Source: Stutzerimonas stutzeri TS44 (GTDB lineage Bacteria > Pseudomonadota > Gammaproteobacteria > Pseudomonadales > Pseudomonadaceae). From it: 64,000 bases of DNA. The notes below the pieces were generated by a model. The model was not told the DNA's origin and ran no database searches. It saw nothing but the letters and a program-made list of their open reading frames with translations. The stretch lies in NCBI GenBank assembly GCA_000263395.1, contig AJXE01000004.1, positions 1-64,000 on the forward strand, read 5' to 3'. The translations under genes were made by a program, and so were the position numbers. Below, piece by piece: positions 6,970-16,179 of the stretch (position 1 is the first letter of the stretch; each line of letters opens with the position of its first letter).

Positions 6970-7653
6970 ATGAGCACTACAAGCGGTGTCGGCGGCACCA
7001 GTTCGATCCTCGAGCAATACCAGTTCGGCAAGGACCGTGAGGCCAAGGGCGAAGAGCTCGGCAAGAACGAGTTCCTTGAACTGCTGGTCGCGCAAATGAA
7101 CAACCAGAATCCGCTGGAGCCGCAGGAGAACGGCGAGTTCATCGGCCAGCTGGCGCAGTTCAGCACGGTCGAGGGCGTCGAGAAGCTGAACTCCAGCATG
7201 GAGACCATCCTCTCCGGCTACCAGTCGTCGCAGGCGTTGCAGGCGTCGTCGCTGGTCGGGCGCAAGGTCATCGTGCCCACCGACAAGGCGGTGGTCGACA
7301 CCAGCGAAACCTTCAAGGCCAGCCTGGTGCTGCCAACATCGAGCAGCAACGTGTTCGTCAACGTCTACGACGCCACCGGCGCCTCGGTGGCGCGGGTCAA
7401 CATGGGTCAGCAGGCTGACGGCAACGTCTCCTTCATGTGGGACGGCAAGGATGCCAGCGGCAAGACCTTGCCGCCCGGCACCTACAGGTTCGAGGCGCAG
7501 GCCACCTACGACGGCGAAACCAAGGGGCTGTACACCCTGCTTCCAGCCAACGTGGACAGCGTCACGCTCGGGCAGAACGGCGGGGAGCTGATGCTCAACC
7601 TGGCCGGTATCGGCAGCATCGGGCTTTCCCAGGTCCAGGTCATCGGACAATAA
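6970..7653 (+). CDS. flgD: Flagellar hook-capping protein FlgD
   Basis: The 227-residue scaffold sits at the tip of the growing hook, guides FlgE assembly and is later discarded. The N-terminal export and oligomerisation region contains FLELLVAQMNNQNPLEPQEN (from about residue 35). The C-terminal part has the FlgD Ig-like/FnIII and tudor-like domains, with DGKDASGKTLPPGTYRFE near residue 160. It lies third in the operon, directly before flgE. Confidence 0.96.
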   Translation: MSTTSGVGGTSSILEQYQFGKDREAKGEELGKNEFLELLVAQMNNQNPLEPQENGEFIGQLAQFSTVEGVEKLNSSMETILSGYQSSQALQASSLVGRKVIVPTDKAVVDTSETFKASLVLPTSSSNVFVNVYDATGASVARVNMGQQADGNVSFMWDGKDASGKTLPPGTYRFEAQATYDGETKGLYTLLPANVDSVTLGQNGGELMLNLAGIGSIGLSQVQVIGQ

Positions 7654-7683
7654 CCGCCGGCACTCGGCGAAAGGAGCGATTCA

Positions 7684-9174
7684 ATGTCCTTCAATATCGG
7701 TCTCAGCGGCCTGCGTGCCGCGAGCAAGGACCTCAACGTCACCGGCAACAACATCGCCAACGCCGGTACGGTCGGCTTCAAGCAGTCGCGTGCGGAATTT
7801 TCCGACGTGTATGCCGCCTCCGTGATGGGTTCGGGCAAGAACCCGCAAGGCAGCGGGGTGCTGATGTCGAACATTTCCCAGCAGTTCAACCAGGGCAACA
7901 TCAACTACACGCAGAACGCGCTGGACCTGGCGATCAACGGCAACGGCTTCTTTCAGGTCAGTAACAACGGTGCGGTGAGCTATACCCGCGCCGGTTACTT
8001 CGGTAGCGACCGTGAAGGCTTCCTGGTCGATAACTTCGGCTACAAGCTGCAGGGCTATCCGGTCGATGCCAACGGCAACCTGCAGAATGGTGTGGTTGGC
8101 GATCTGCAGGTTCAGACCACTAACCAGGCGCCGAAGGCGACCAGCCAGATCACCACGGCGTTCAACCTGAATTCGACGCAGAACTCGCCGGCGACTTGGC
8201 AGGCGAAGTATGACGGAGTCATCAATGATCCTATAACGCCGGAAGTGCAGGCATTAATGGACGAATATTATACGGATCGAGGGATTGTCGCGCCTGACGC
8301 CCCGCAGACGGCCAGTGCTCGTACCTACGCTGCATTGACGCTTGCCGGTGCCACCTTCGATCCGACCGATCCCAGCACTTACAACAGCTCCACCTCGCTG
8401 AACATCTACGACTCGCAGGGCAACGCCCATGTCATGACGCAGTATTTCGTCAAGACCGGCGCCAATACGTGGGATATGAAGGTTCTGGTTGACGGGCGCA
8501 ATCCTGCCAATCCCGCGCAGGAGCCGCCGCAACCCTACGTGATGGGACTGACCTTCGACTCTGCCGGCGCACTGTCAGGCGTGAGCAGCGACGCTTCCGG
8601 GTTGTTCAGCGTCGACGCTGCCACTAAGAAAGTGACCCTCAACGCGGCGACCGGCAATCCGCCTACCGGTGGTTGGGTGCCGGCCATTGCCGAGGGTGCG
8701 AACTGGAGCTGGAACGGCGCCCTGGCCAATCCGGACGGTATCGTCCTCGACTTCTCCAAGTCCTCGCAGTACGCCAGCACCTTCGCGGTAAACAGCGTCG
8801 CCCAGGATGGCTACACCACCGGCGAGCTGGCCGGGCTGGAAATCGACGACACCGGCGTGATCTTCGCGCGTTACACCAACGGCCAGTCCAAGGTGCAGGG
8901 CCAGATCGTGCTGGCCAATTTCGCCAACGTGCAGGGCCTGACCCCGGTGGGCAAGACGCAGTGGGTGCAGTCGTTCGAATCCGGTGAGCCGGTGGTGGGC
9001 ACGCCGATGTCCGGCACCCTCGGTGCGCTGCAGGCCGGTGCGCTGGAAGACTCCAACGTCGAGCTGTCCGATCAGCTGGTCAACCTGATCGTCGCCCAGC
9101 GCAACTATCAGGCGAACGCCAAGACCATCGAGACGGAAAGCGCGATCACCCAGACCATCATCAACCTGCGCTAA
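7684..9174 (+). CDS. flgE: Flagellar hook protein FlgE
   Basis: The 496-residue structural protein polymerises into the hook. Conserved N-terminal (about 1-140, with TGNNIANAGTVGFKQ) and C-terminal (about 400-496) helices form the inner tube. The central part (about 145-340) is the outer, surface-exposed domain. Around 8200-8290 the DNA becomes distinctly richer in A/T, and Tyr/Asp-rich residues appear, unlike the flanks; this suggests a variable or exchanged outer domain. A strong ribosome binding site (AAAGGAG) precedes the ATG. A hairpin terminator follows the gene. Confidence 0.97.
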   Translation: MSFNIGLSGLRAASKDLNVTGNNIANAGTVGFKQSRAEFSDVYAASVMGSGKNPQGSGVLMSNISQQFNQGNINYTQNALDLAINGNGFFQVSNNGAVSYTRAGYFGSDREGFLVDNFGYKLQGYPVDANGNLQNGVVGDLQVQTTNQAPKATSQITTAFNLNSTQNSPATWQAKYDGVINDPITPEVQALMDEYYTDRGIVAPDAPQTASARTYAALTLAGATFDPTDPSTYNSSTSLNIYDSQGNAHVMTQYFVKTGANTWDMKVLVDGRNPANPAQEPPQPYVMGLTFDSAGALSGVSSDASGLFSVDAATKKVTLNAATGNPPTGGWVPAIAEGANWSWNGALANPDGIVLDFSKSSQYASTFAVNSVAQDGYTTGELAGLEIDDTGVIFARYTNGQSKVQGQIVLANFANVQGLTPVGKTQWVQSFESGEPVVGTPMSGTLGALQAGALEDSNVELSDQLVNLIVAQRNYQANAKTIETESAITQTIINLR

Positions 9175-9228
9175 GGCTGAGCGGCAAGCGCCTTGCCGCC
9201 ACCGGCAGGATTCCGCCGTTTCCTCGAT

Positions 9229-9250
9229 CGAAGGCCCGCAAGGGCCTTCG
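9229..9250 (+). terminator. Hairpin terminator after flgE
   Basis: A perfect nine-base-pair stem (9229-9237 with 9242-9250) is closed by a GCAA tetraloop and followed by TCGTTTC. It lies between flgE and the sigma-54 promoter of flgF and separates the two flagellar transcripts. The T tract is short, so termination may be partial. Confidence 0.65.
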
Positions 9251-9302
9251 TCGTTTCTGGAAAACGCTTTCGATTCAGTGGCTTGGATGGTCATAGGTGT
9301 GG

Positions 9303-9318
9303 TGGCACGCGCCTTGCT
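9303..9318 (+). promoter_or_regulatory. Consensus sigma-54 promoter of flgFGHIJKL
   Basis: The bases TGGCACG-CGCC-TTGCT match every defined position of the sigma-54 consensus. The predicted start is near 9328, about 45 bases before flgF. It gives the second rod/ring/junction operon its own promoter. Confidence 0.88.
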
Positions 9319-9372
9319 ATCTCAATGCCAACAGAACGGCGAGTGTCAATCTCGCGTCTTGGAGTTTTGCTG

Positions 9373-10113
9373 ATGGACAAGATGCTCTACGTGGCCATGA
9401 CCGGCGCCAGCCAGAACGCGCGGGCACAGCAGGCCCATGCGAACAACCTGGCGAACATCTCCACCACCGGATTTCGGCGGGATTTCGAGCAGGCGCGTTC
9501 GATGCAGGTGTTCGGTGACAGTTTCCCGGCGCGCGTTTACGCGATGACCGAGCGCCCGGGGACGGACTTTACCGCTGGCGCGCTGCAGGAAACCGGGCGC
9601 GACCTGGACGTCGCCATCGAGGGTGAGGGCTGGATTGCGGTGCAGGCGCCCGATGGTGGTGAAGCCTACGTGCGCACCGGCAGCCTGAACATCGATGTGC
9701 TCGGCGTGCTGCGTACCGCCGATGGCATGCCGGTGATGGGCAACGGCGGGCCGATCGCCATTCCGCCCGAGGAAAAGGTCGACATCGGTCAGGACGGCAC
9801 CATCAGTATCCGCGCGCTGGGCGAAGACCCGAACGTAGTCGTCACCGTCGATCGCCTGAAACTGGTCAATCCCGATCCGCAGCAGCTGGAGAAGGGCGCC
9901 GATGGCCTGATCCGCATGAAGGATGGCCAGCCAATGGAGGCTGACGCAGGCGTGCGCGTGACCTCGGGTTTCCTCGAGGCGAGCAACGTCAATGCGGTGG
10001 CCGAAATGACATCCATGCTGGCGCTGTCGCGCCAGTTCGAACTGCACGTGAAGATGATGCGCACCGCCGAGGATGATGCGGCTGCGATGGCTCGCGTCCT
10101 GCAAATCAGCTAA
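9373..10113 (+). CDS. flgF: Flagellar proximal rod protein FlgF
   Basis: The 246-residue rod subunit has the shared N-terminal signature NNLANISTTGFRRDFE (from about residue 24) and a C-terminal helix containing ASNVNAVAEM. The ORF is open for 180 more bases upstream. The ATG at 9373 is the true start: TTGGAG precedes it, the product starts MDKMLYVAM, and the sigma-54 promoter lies in the apparent extension. It is the first gene of flgF-G-H-I-J-K-L. Confidence 0.96.
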   Translation: MDKMLYVAMTGASQNARAQQAHANNLANISTTGFRRDFEQARSMQVFGDSFPARVYAMTERPGTDFTAGALQETGRDLDVAIEGEGWIAVQAPDGGEAYVRTGSLNIDVLGVLRTADGMPVMGNGGPIAIPPEEKVDIGQDGTISIRALGEDPNVVVTVDRLKLVNPDPQQLEKGADGLIRMKDGQPMEADAGVRVTSGFLEASNVNAVAEMTSMLALSRQFELHVKMMRTAEDDAAAMARVLQIS

Positions 10114-10155
10114 CACCAGCGCGTCGCGTCCGCTCGACGCACGAGGAGAAAGCAC

Positions 10156-10941
10156 ATGCTTCCAGCACTTTGGGTCAGCAAGACCGGTCTGTCCGCCCAG
10201 GACATGAACCTGACGACCATCTCGAACAACCTGGCCAACGTCTCGACCACCGGCTTCAAGCGTGATCGCGCCGAATTCCAGGACCTGCTCTATCAGATCC
10301 GTCGGCAGCCCGGCGGCCAGTCCAGCCAGGACAGCGAACTGCCGTCCGGCCTGCAGCTGGGTACCGGGGTGCGCATCACTGGCACACAGAAGATCTTTAC
10401 CACCGGCAGCCTGCAGACCACCGAGCAGCCGCTGGACATGGCGATCAATGGGCGCGGCTTCTTCCAGGTGCTGCTGCCCGACGGCACGGTGTCCTATACC
10501 CGCGACGGCAGCTTCCACCTGAGCTCCGATGGCCAGATCGTCACCTCCAACGGCTATTCGCTGGAGCCTGCCATCGTCGTGCCGCCGGAAACCCAGACCT
10601 TCACCGTCGGCGAAGACGGCACCGTCTCGGTGACCACGTTGGGCAATGCGCAGCCGCAGATCATCGGCAATATCCAGACGGCCGACTTCATCAATCCGGC
10701 CGGCCTGCAGGCGATGGGCAGCAACCTGTTCCTTGAGACCGCCGCCAGCGGCGCGCCGCAGATCAGTACGCCGGGCCTCAACGGCCTGGGTACGGTGCTG
10801 CAGAACACCCTGGAAAACTCCAACGTCAGCGTGGTGGAGGAGCTGGTCAACATGATCACCACCCAGCGCGCCTACGAGATGAATTCCAAGGTCATCTCCA
10901 CCGCCGACCAGATGCTGTCGTTCGTTACCCAGCAGCTGTAA
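10156..10941 (+). CDS. flgG: Flagellar distal rod protein FlgG
   Basis: The 261-residue protein forms the outer rod that passes through the P and L rings. The sequence [12 protein letters not shown] and the motif [15 protein letters not shown] are diagnostic, and the length equals the E. coli protein within a few residues. The C terminus ends in the conserved helix with [21 protein letters not shown] lies before the ATG. Confidence 0.97.
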   Translation: MLPALWVSKTGLSAQDMNLTTISNNLANVSTTGFKRDRAEFQDLLYQIRRQPGGQSSQDSELPSGLQLGTGVRITGTQKIFTTGSLQTTEQPLDMAINGRGFFQVLLPDGTVSYTRDGSFHLSSDGQIVTSNGYSLEPAIVVPPETQTFTVGEDGTVSVTTLGNAQPQIIGNIQTADFINPAGLQAMGSNLFLETAASGAPQISTPGLNGLGTVLQNTLENSNVSVVEELVNMITTQRAYEMNSKVISTADQMLSFVTQQL

Positions 10942-11024
10942 GTCGCGTTAGCCGTCGTTGCAGGGCATGGATAGCTCGCTGTGTCCGAAGTCGTTTCAGT
11001 GGCCCCGTCCGGGCTGAGGTGTGT

Positions 11025-11723
11025 ATGAGCCGCTTGTTGACCGTTGTTGTCTCGATATCGTTCGCGCTGGCCCTGGCCGGCTGCGTGGCGCCGACGCCCA
11101 AGCCGGACGATCCGTACTACGCGCCGGTGCTGCCGCGTACGCCGCTGCCGGCGGCGCAGAACAACGGTGCCATCTATCAGGCCGGTTTCGAGACCAACCT
11201 CTACGACGACCGCAAGGCCTTCCGCGTCGGCGACATCATCACCATCACCCTCAACGAGCGGACCCAGGCGAGCAAGAATGCCTCGTCGCAGATTTCCAAG
11301 GACAGCAGCGCCAACATCGGTCTGGGCTCGCTGTTCGGCGGTGGTGTGTCGATGGGCAATCCGCTGACCGGCAACAAGATGACGCTCGGCGCCGAATACG
11401 AGGCCGAGCGTGACACCTCCGGCTCCGGTCAGGCGGGTCAGAGCAACAGCCTGTCCGGCTCGATCACGGTGACCGTCTCCGAGGTGCTGCCCAACGGTAT
11501 CCTCGCGGTGCGCGGCGAGAAGTGGATGACGCTCAACACCGGCGACGAACTGGTGCGCATCGCCGGCCTGGTGCGCGCCGACGACATCACCACGGACAAC
11601 ACCGTGCCTTCGACACGGATTGCCGACGCGCGCATCACCTATTCGGGCACGGGTGCCTTCGCCGACGCCAGCCAGCCGGGTTGGCTGGATCGCTTCTTCA
11701 TCAGCCCGTTGTGGCCGTTCTGA
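11025..11723 (+). CDS. flgH: Flagellar L-ring lipoprotein FlgH
   Basis: The 232-residue outer-membrane lipoprotein forms the L ring. The signal peptide ends in a lipobox LAGC with the lipidated Cys at residue 20. The mature protein contains the family region beginning [13 protein letters not shown] near residue 67. I chose the ATG at 11025 rather than the GTG six bases earlier because GAGG sits six bases before it. A lipoprotein position +2 of Val is compatible with outer-membrane sorting. Confidence 0.96.
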   Translation: MSRLLTVVVSISFALALAGCVAPTPKPDDPYYAPVLPRTPLPAAQNNGAIYQAGFETNLYDDRKAFRVGDIITITLNERTQASKNASSQISKDSSANIGLGSLFGGGVSMGNPLTGNKMTLGAEYEAERDTSGSGQAGQSNSLSGSITVTVSEVLPNGILAVRGEKWMTLNTGDELVRIAGLVRADDITTDNTVPSTRIADARITYSGTGAFADASQPGWLDRFFISPLWPF

Positions 11724-11736
11724 TCGGAGCTCGCTC

Positions 11737-12837
11737 ATGATGCGCAAACTTTTCGTGCTGCTCGGCCTGCTCGGCCTGGCCATGACCGCCCAGGCCGAAC
11801 GCCTCAAGGACGTCGCCACCATCAACGGGGTGCGCAGCAACCAGTTGGTCGGTTATGGCCTGGTGGTCGGCCTGAATGGCAGCGGTGACCAGACCACGCA
11901 GACGCCGTTCACCGTACAGACGTTCAACAACATGCTGGCGCAGTTCGGCATCAAGGTGCCGCCGGGCGGCAACGTGCAGCTGAAGAACGTCGCGGCGGTG
12001 TCCATTCACGCCGACCTGCCGCCGTTCGCCAAGCCGGGGCAGACCATCGACATCACCGTGTCCTCGATCGGCAACGCCAAGAGTCTGCGCGGCGGCAGCC
12101 TGCTGATGGCGCCGCTCAAGGGCATCGACGGTAACGTCTACGCCATCGCCCAAGGCAACCTGGTGGTCGGCGGTTTCGATGCCAGTGGCGCCGATGGTTC
12201 GCGGGTCACCGTCAACGTACCGTCGGCCGGGCGGATTCCGGGAGGGGCGACCGTCGAACGGCAAGTGCCGAGTGCCTTCAACCAGGGCAACACGCTGACG
12301 CTGAACCTCAATCGACCGGACTTCACCACGGCGAAGAACATCGTCGACCAGATCAATGACCTGCTCGGCCCGGGCGTGGCGCAGGCGCTGGACGGCGGCT
12401 CGATCAGCGTCAGCGCGCCGCTGGACCCGAGCCAGCGGGTGGATTACCTGTCGATCCTGGAGAATCTCGAGGTCGACGTCGGCCAGGCGGTGGCCAAGGT
12501 CATCATCAATTCGCGCACCGGCACCATCGTCATCGGCCAGAACGTGCGCGTGCAGCCCGCCGCCGTTACCCACGGCAGCCTGACGGTAACGATTACCGAG
12601 GATCCGCAGGTGAGCCAGCCGGAGGCGTTCTCCGGCGGGCAGACGGCCGTGGTGCCCAACTCCCGCGTGCAGGCCGAAGAGGAAGCCAAGCCGATGTTCA
12701 AGTTCGGTCCTGGTACCACGCTGGACGAGATCGTGCGTGCGGTGAACCAGGTCGGCGCGGCGCCCAGCGACCTCATGGCGATTCTCGAGGCGCTCAAGCA
12801 GGCCGGTGCGTTGCAGGCCGATCTGATCGTGATCTAA
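11737..12837 (+). CDS. flgI: Flagellar P-ring protein FlgI
   Basis: The 366-residue periplasmic protein assembles the P ring in the peptidoglycan with help from FlgA. A signal peptide ends near residue 19 (AMTAQA). The mature start [13 protein letters not shown] and the conserved [17 protein letters not shown] follow immediately. The ATG at 11737 has CGGAG upstream; a second ATG is adjacent at 11740. The gene lies 13 bases after flgH. Confidence 0.97.
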   Translation: MMRKLFVLLGLLGLAMTAQAERLKDVATINGVRSNQLVGYGLVVGLNGSGDQTTQTPFTVQTFNNMLAQFGIKVPPGGNVQLKNVAAVSIHADLPPFAKPGQTIDITVSSIGNAKSLRGGSLLMAPLKGIDGNVYAIAQGNLVVGGFDASGADGSRVTVNVPSAGRIPGGATVERQVPSAFNQGNTLTLNLNRPDFTTAKNIVDQINDLLGPGVAQALDGGSISVSAPLDPSQRVDYLSILENLEVDVGQAVAKVIINSRTGTIVIGQNVRVQPAAVTHGSLTVTITEDPQVSQPEAFSGGQTAVVPNSRVQAEEEAKPMFKFGPGTTLDEIVRAVNQVGAAPSDLMAILEALKQAGALQADLIVI

Positions 12838-12850
12838 GGATTTAACGGAT

Positions 12851-14032
12851 ATGGATACTCGTCTGGGCGCCGGCGGGCGCGGTCTCGACAGCGGCAGCTA
12901 CACCGATCTCAATCGCCTCAACCAGTTGAAGGTGGGTAAGGATCGTGATGGCGAAGAAAACGTGCGCAAGGTTGCGCAGGAATTCGAGTCGCTGTTTCTC
13001 AACGAGATGCTCAAGTCGATGCGCTCGGCCAATGCCGTGCTGGCCGAAGACAACCCGCTGAACAGCCAGGCCGCCAAGCAGTATCAGGAGATGTACGACC
13101 AGCAGCTGTCGGTCAGTCTGTCGAAAGACGGCGGCGGCATCGGCCTGGCCGACGTGCTGGTGCGCCAGCTGAGCAAGCAGACCGAAACCGCCAGCCGGCC
13201 GAATCCCTTCGCCCAGGTCGCTGCCACCGAAGGCGCGGGCTGGCCGAGCAAGCCGGCCGCGGCGACCAACGCTGTGCGTGATGATTCGCGCCTGCTCAAC
13301 CAGCGCCGCCTGGCGCTGCCAGGCAAGCTCAGCGAGCGCCAGGTCGCCAATGTTTCGGCAACCAATCCTGCCGCGCCGCAGGCGCTGGTATCCGATGGCA
13401 AGCCGCTGGTTGAACTGGACTGGAAGCCCGCCACCGCCTTCGCCGCCCCGCAGGACAAGTCGCTGATCGTCAACGGCGTGCCGGCGAATGCAGCCGCAGC
13501 GCCGGGCAAGACACGCTTCAGCTCGCCGGAAGAATTCATCACCACCATGCTGCCGATGGCCGAGAAGGCCGCCGAGCGCCTGGGCGTCGAGCCGCGCTAT
13601 CTGGTAGCGCAGGCCGCGTTGGAAACCGGCTGGGGCAAGTCGATGATCCGTCACCGCGACGGCAGCAACAGCCACAACCTGTTCGGCATCAAGGCTACCG
13701 GCTGGCAGGGTGAGTCGGCCTCGGCGACCACCACCGAGTACGTCAATGGCAAGGCCACCCGCGAGGTGGCGGGTTTCCGTGCCTACGATTCCTTCGAGCA
13801 GAGCTTCAACGACTTCGTCAGCCTGCTGGAGAATAACGACCGTTACCGGACCGCCATTCAGGTCGCCAGCAACTCCGGCGACTCCGAGCGCTTCGTCAGG
13901 GAGTTGCAGAAGGCCGGCTACGCCACCGATCCGCAGTACGCGCGCAAGATCAGCCAGATCGCGCGCAAGATGCAGACCTATCAGACCGTCGCCGACGCAG
14001 GTTCGGCGCCCGCCATGCGGACCAGAGGCTAA
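12851..14032 (+). CDS. flgJ: Flagellar rod-cap protein and peptidoglycan hydrolase FlgJ
   Basis: The 393-residue protein is bifunctional. The N-terminal rod-binding/cap domain (about 35-105, with EFESLFLNEMLKSMR) is followed by a long Ala/Pro-rich linker (about 115-215). A C-terminal glucosaminidase-type domain (about 220-380) opens the peptidoglycan for the rod. The catalytic-site motif AALETGWGKS with its Glu is present near residue 257, and the substrate region NLFGIKATG follows. This dual form is usual in gammaproteobacteria. It overlaps nothing and is 13 bases after flgI. Confidence 0.96.
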   Translation: MDTRLGAGGRGLDSGSYTDLNRLNQLKVGKDRDGEENVRKVAQEFESLFLNEMLKSMRSANAVLAEDNPLNSQAAKQYQEMYDQQLSVSLSKDGGGIGLADVLVRQLSKQTETASRPNPFAQVAATEGAGWPSKPAAATNAVRDDSRLLNQRRLALPGKLSERQVANVSATNPAAPQALVSDGKPLVELDWKPATAFAAPQDKSLIVNGVPANAAAAPGKTRFSSPEEFITTMLPMAEKAAERLGVEPRYLVAQAALETGWGKSMIRHRDGSNSHNLFGIKATGWQGESASATTTEYVNGKATREVAGFRAYDSFEQSFNDFVSLLENNDRYRTAIQVASNSGDSERFVRELQKAGYATDPQYARKISQIARKMQTYQTVADAGSAPAMRTRG

Positions 14033-14035
14033 TTC

Positions 14036-16168
14036 ATGGCTGACCTACTCAATATTGGCCTGTCCGGGCTTTCCGCCAGCAAGACCCAGCTGTCGATCAC
14101 CGGCCACAACATATCCAACGTCAACACGCCGGGCTACACACGCCAGGATGCGACCCAGGCGACGCGGCTGGCGCAGTTCAGTGGCGCCGGCTATATCGGC
14201 TCCGGCACCTCGCTGGTCGACGTGCGCCGCAGCTACAGCGAGTTCCTCACCAGCCAGTTGCGCAGCAGCACGGCGCTGAACAGCGACGTGGCGGCCTACA
14301 AGAGCCAGATCGACCAGCTCGACTCGCTGCTCGCCGGCACCACCACGGGGATCACCCCGGCGCTGCAGAGCTTCTTTTCCGCCCTGCAAACCGCTGCCGA
14401 GGACCCGGCCAACATCCCGGCGCGGCAGCTGGTGCTGGCCGAGTCCGAAGGTCTGGCACGGCGTTTCAACACCGTCTACGACCGGCTCGCCGAGCAGAAT
14501 GCCTTCACCAACAAGCAGATGTCCGCGGTCACCGACCAGGTCAACCGACTGGCCGGCAGCATCGGCAGCCTGAACGAAGCCATCGCCGTCGCCGCCGCCA
14601 ATGGCAAGCAGCCGAACGACCTGCTCGACGCCCGCGAAGAGGCGGTACGCCAGCTGTCCACCTACATCGGCGTGACGGTGGTGCCGCAGGACGACAGCAG
14701 CTTCAACCTCTTCATCGGCAGCGGCCAGCCGCTGGTGGTAGGCAGCAGCGTGGCGCGCCTGGAAGTGGTGCCGGGGCAGGGCGACCCCAATCGCCACGAG
14801 GTGCAGTTCATCAGCGGCGGCTCGCGCCAGGGCATCACCTCGCAGATCACCGGCGGCGAGCTGGGCGGGTTGATCCGCTATCGCAGCGAGGTGCTGGACT
14901 CGACCATGAACTCGCTGGGCCGCCTGGCGCTGGCGGTGAGCGATCAGGTCAACAGCCAGCTGGGGCAGGGCCTGGATCTGAAGGGCAATGTGGGGTCAGC
15001 GCTGTTTGGCGATTACAACGATCCGGCGCTGGCGAAACTGCGCGTCAACGCGTTCTCCGGCAACAGCAGCAATGCGCAGCCGGCGCTTAACATCACGCAA
15101 ACCAATCTGCTGACCACCAGCGACTATCTGATGGAGTATGGCGCTGGTGGCTATACGGTGCGTCGCCTGAGCGACAGTCAGCCGATGACGGTAACAACCA
15201 ATGCTGACGGCAGCCTGAGCATCACCGACAAGAGCGGCCGGGCTCAGGGATTCCAGATCGTACCGGGAACGCCGGCGCCCGCGGTGGGCGACAAGTTCAC
15301 CCTGCAGCCCACGCGCCGCGGTGCGACCGACATCACGGCGGTACTCGACCAGGCGGACCAATTGTCTTTCGCCGCGCCGATGCGTGCCGAAGGTAATCTG
15401 CAAAACAGCGGAACCGGTGTCATCGGTCAGCCTGATCTGGTCAACGGTCCGTCGCCGATTGACAAGACCGTGCTCAGCGCGGCTAGCCTTTCGCTCGAGG
15501 TAACACTGAGCGCGGACGGCAAGACCTATACGCTGGGCGATCCGCTGCCGAGCGGCTGGACTTTTGTATCCAAGTCGGGGGAGCCGCTTACCCCAAGGCT
15601 TGACGATAATGGCGATCCGATTAATCCCATCGTCGATCAGGATGGCAGTCCCTTGGTTGAGTCGACGGCAGGCGGGTCGCTTCACTATGTGCCCAAATTG
15701 ACGCTCGGCAACAGCAATACCGTGCGGTTGGCCTATACGGCAGGCGGAGACTCCTATCGGTTCGAGCTTTCCATAAGCGGACGTCCGAAGACGGGGGACG
15801 ACTTCTCTCTGACCTTCAACCAGAGTGGTGTCTCCGACAATCGCAACGCCCTGAAACTGGTCGATCTGCAAAACAAGCAGAGCATCGGTGTCGATAACAA
15901 CGTGACGGGTTCCGGTTTCAGTTTCACCGACGGCTATGGCGAGCTGGTCGAACGCGTCGGTACGCTGACTGCCCAGGCGCGGCTGGACAGCGAGGCGAAC
16001 GGCGCGATCCTCAAGCAGGCCACCGACAACCGCGACTCGCTGTCGGCGGTCAACCTCGACGAGGAGGCGGCCAACCTGATCAAGTTCGAGCAGTACTACA
16101 ACGCCTCGGCACAGATCATTCAAGTTGCCCGCTCGCTGTTCGATACATTGATCAGCACCTTCCGCTAA
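14036..16168 (+). CDS. flgK: Flagellar hook-associated protein 1 FlgK
   Basis: The 710-residue hook-filament junction protein starts MADLLNIGLSGL and has the conserved N-terminal helices (ITGHNISNVNTPGYTRQ) and C-terminal helix (LIKFEQYYNASAQIIQVARSLF, residues near 680-705). The middle (about residues 350-620, bases 15090-15900) is the exposed region. There the codon choice loosens, with more A/T-ending codons than the flanks; this suggests rapid divergence or exchange. FlgN, encoded at 2316-2786, is its predicted chaperone. It starts three bases after flgJ. Confidence 0.96.
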   Translation: MADLLNIGLSGLSASKTQLSITGHNISNVNTPGYTRQDATQATRLAQFSGAGYIGSGTSLVDVRRSYSEFLTSQLRSSTALNSDVAAYKSQIDQLDSLLAGTTTGITPALQSFFSALQTAAEDPANIPARQLVLAESEGLARRFNTVYDRLAEQNAFTNKQMSAVTDQVNRLAGSIGSLNEAIAVAAANGKQPNDLLDAREEAVRQLSTYIGVTVVPQDDSSFNLFIGSGQPLVVGSSVARLEVVPGQGDPNRHEVQFISGGSRQGITSQITGGELGGLIRYRSEVLDSTMNSLGRLALAVSDQVNSQLGQGLDLKGNVGSALFGDYNDPALAKLRVNAFSGNSSNAQPALNITQTNLLTTSDYLMEYGAGGYTVRRLSDSQPMTVTTNADGSLSITDKSGRAQGFQIVPGTPAPAVGDKFTLQPTRRGATDITAVLDQADQLSFAAPMRAEGNLQNSGTGVIGQPDLVNGPSPIDKTVLSAASLSLEVTLSADGKTYTLGDPLPSGWTFVSKSGEPLTPRLDDNGDPINPIVDQDGSPLVESTAGGSLHYVPKLTLGNSNTVRLAYTAGGDSYRFELSISGRPKTGDDFSLTFNQSGVSDNRNALKLVDLQNKQSIGVDNNVTGSGFSFTDGYGELVERVGTLTAQARLDSEANGAILKQATDNRDSLSAVNLDEEAANLIKFEQYYNASAQIIQVARSLFDTLISTFR

Positions 16169-16179
16169 CAGGCCCGACC

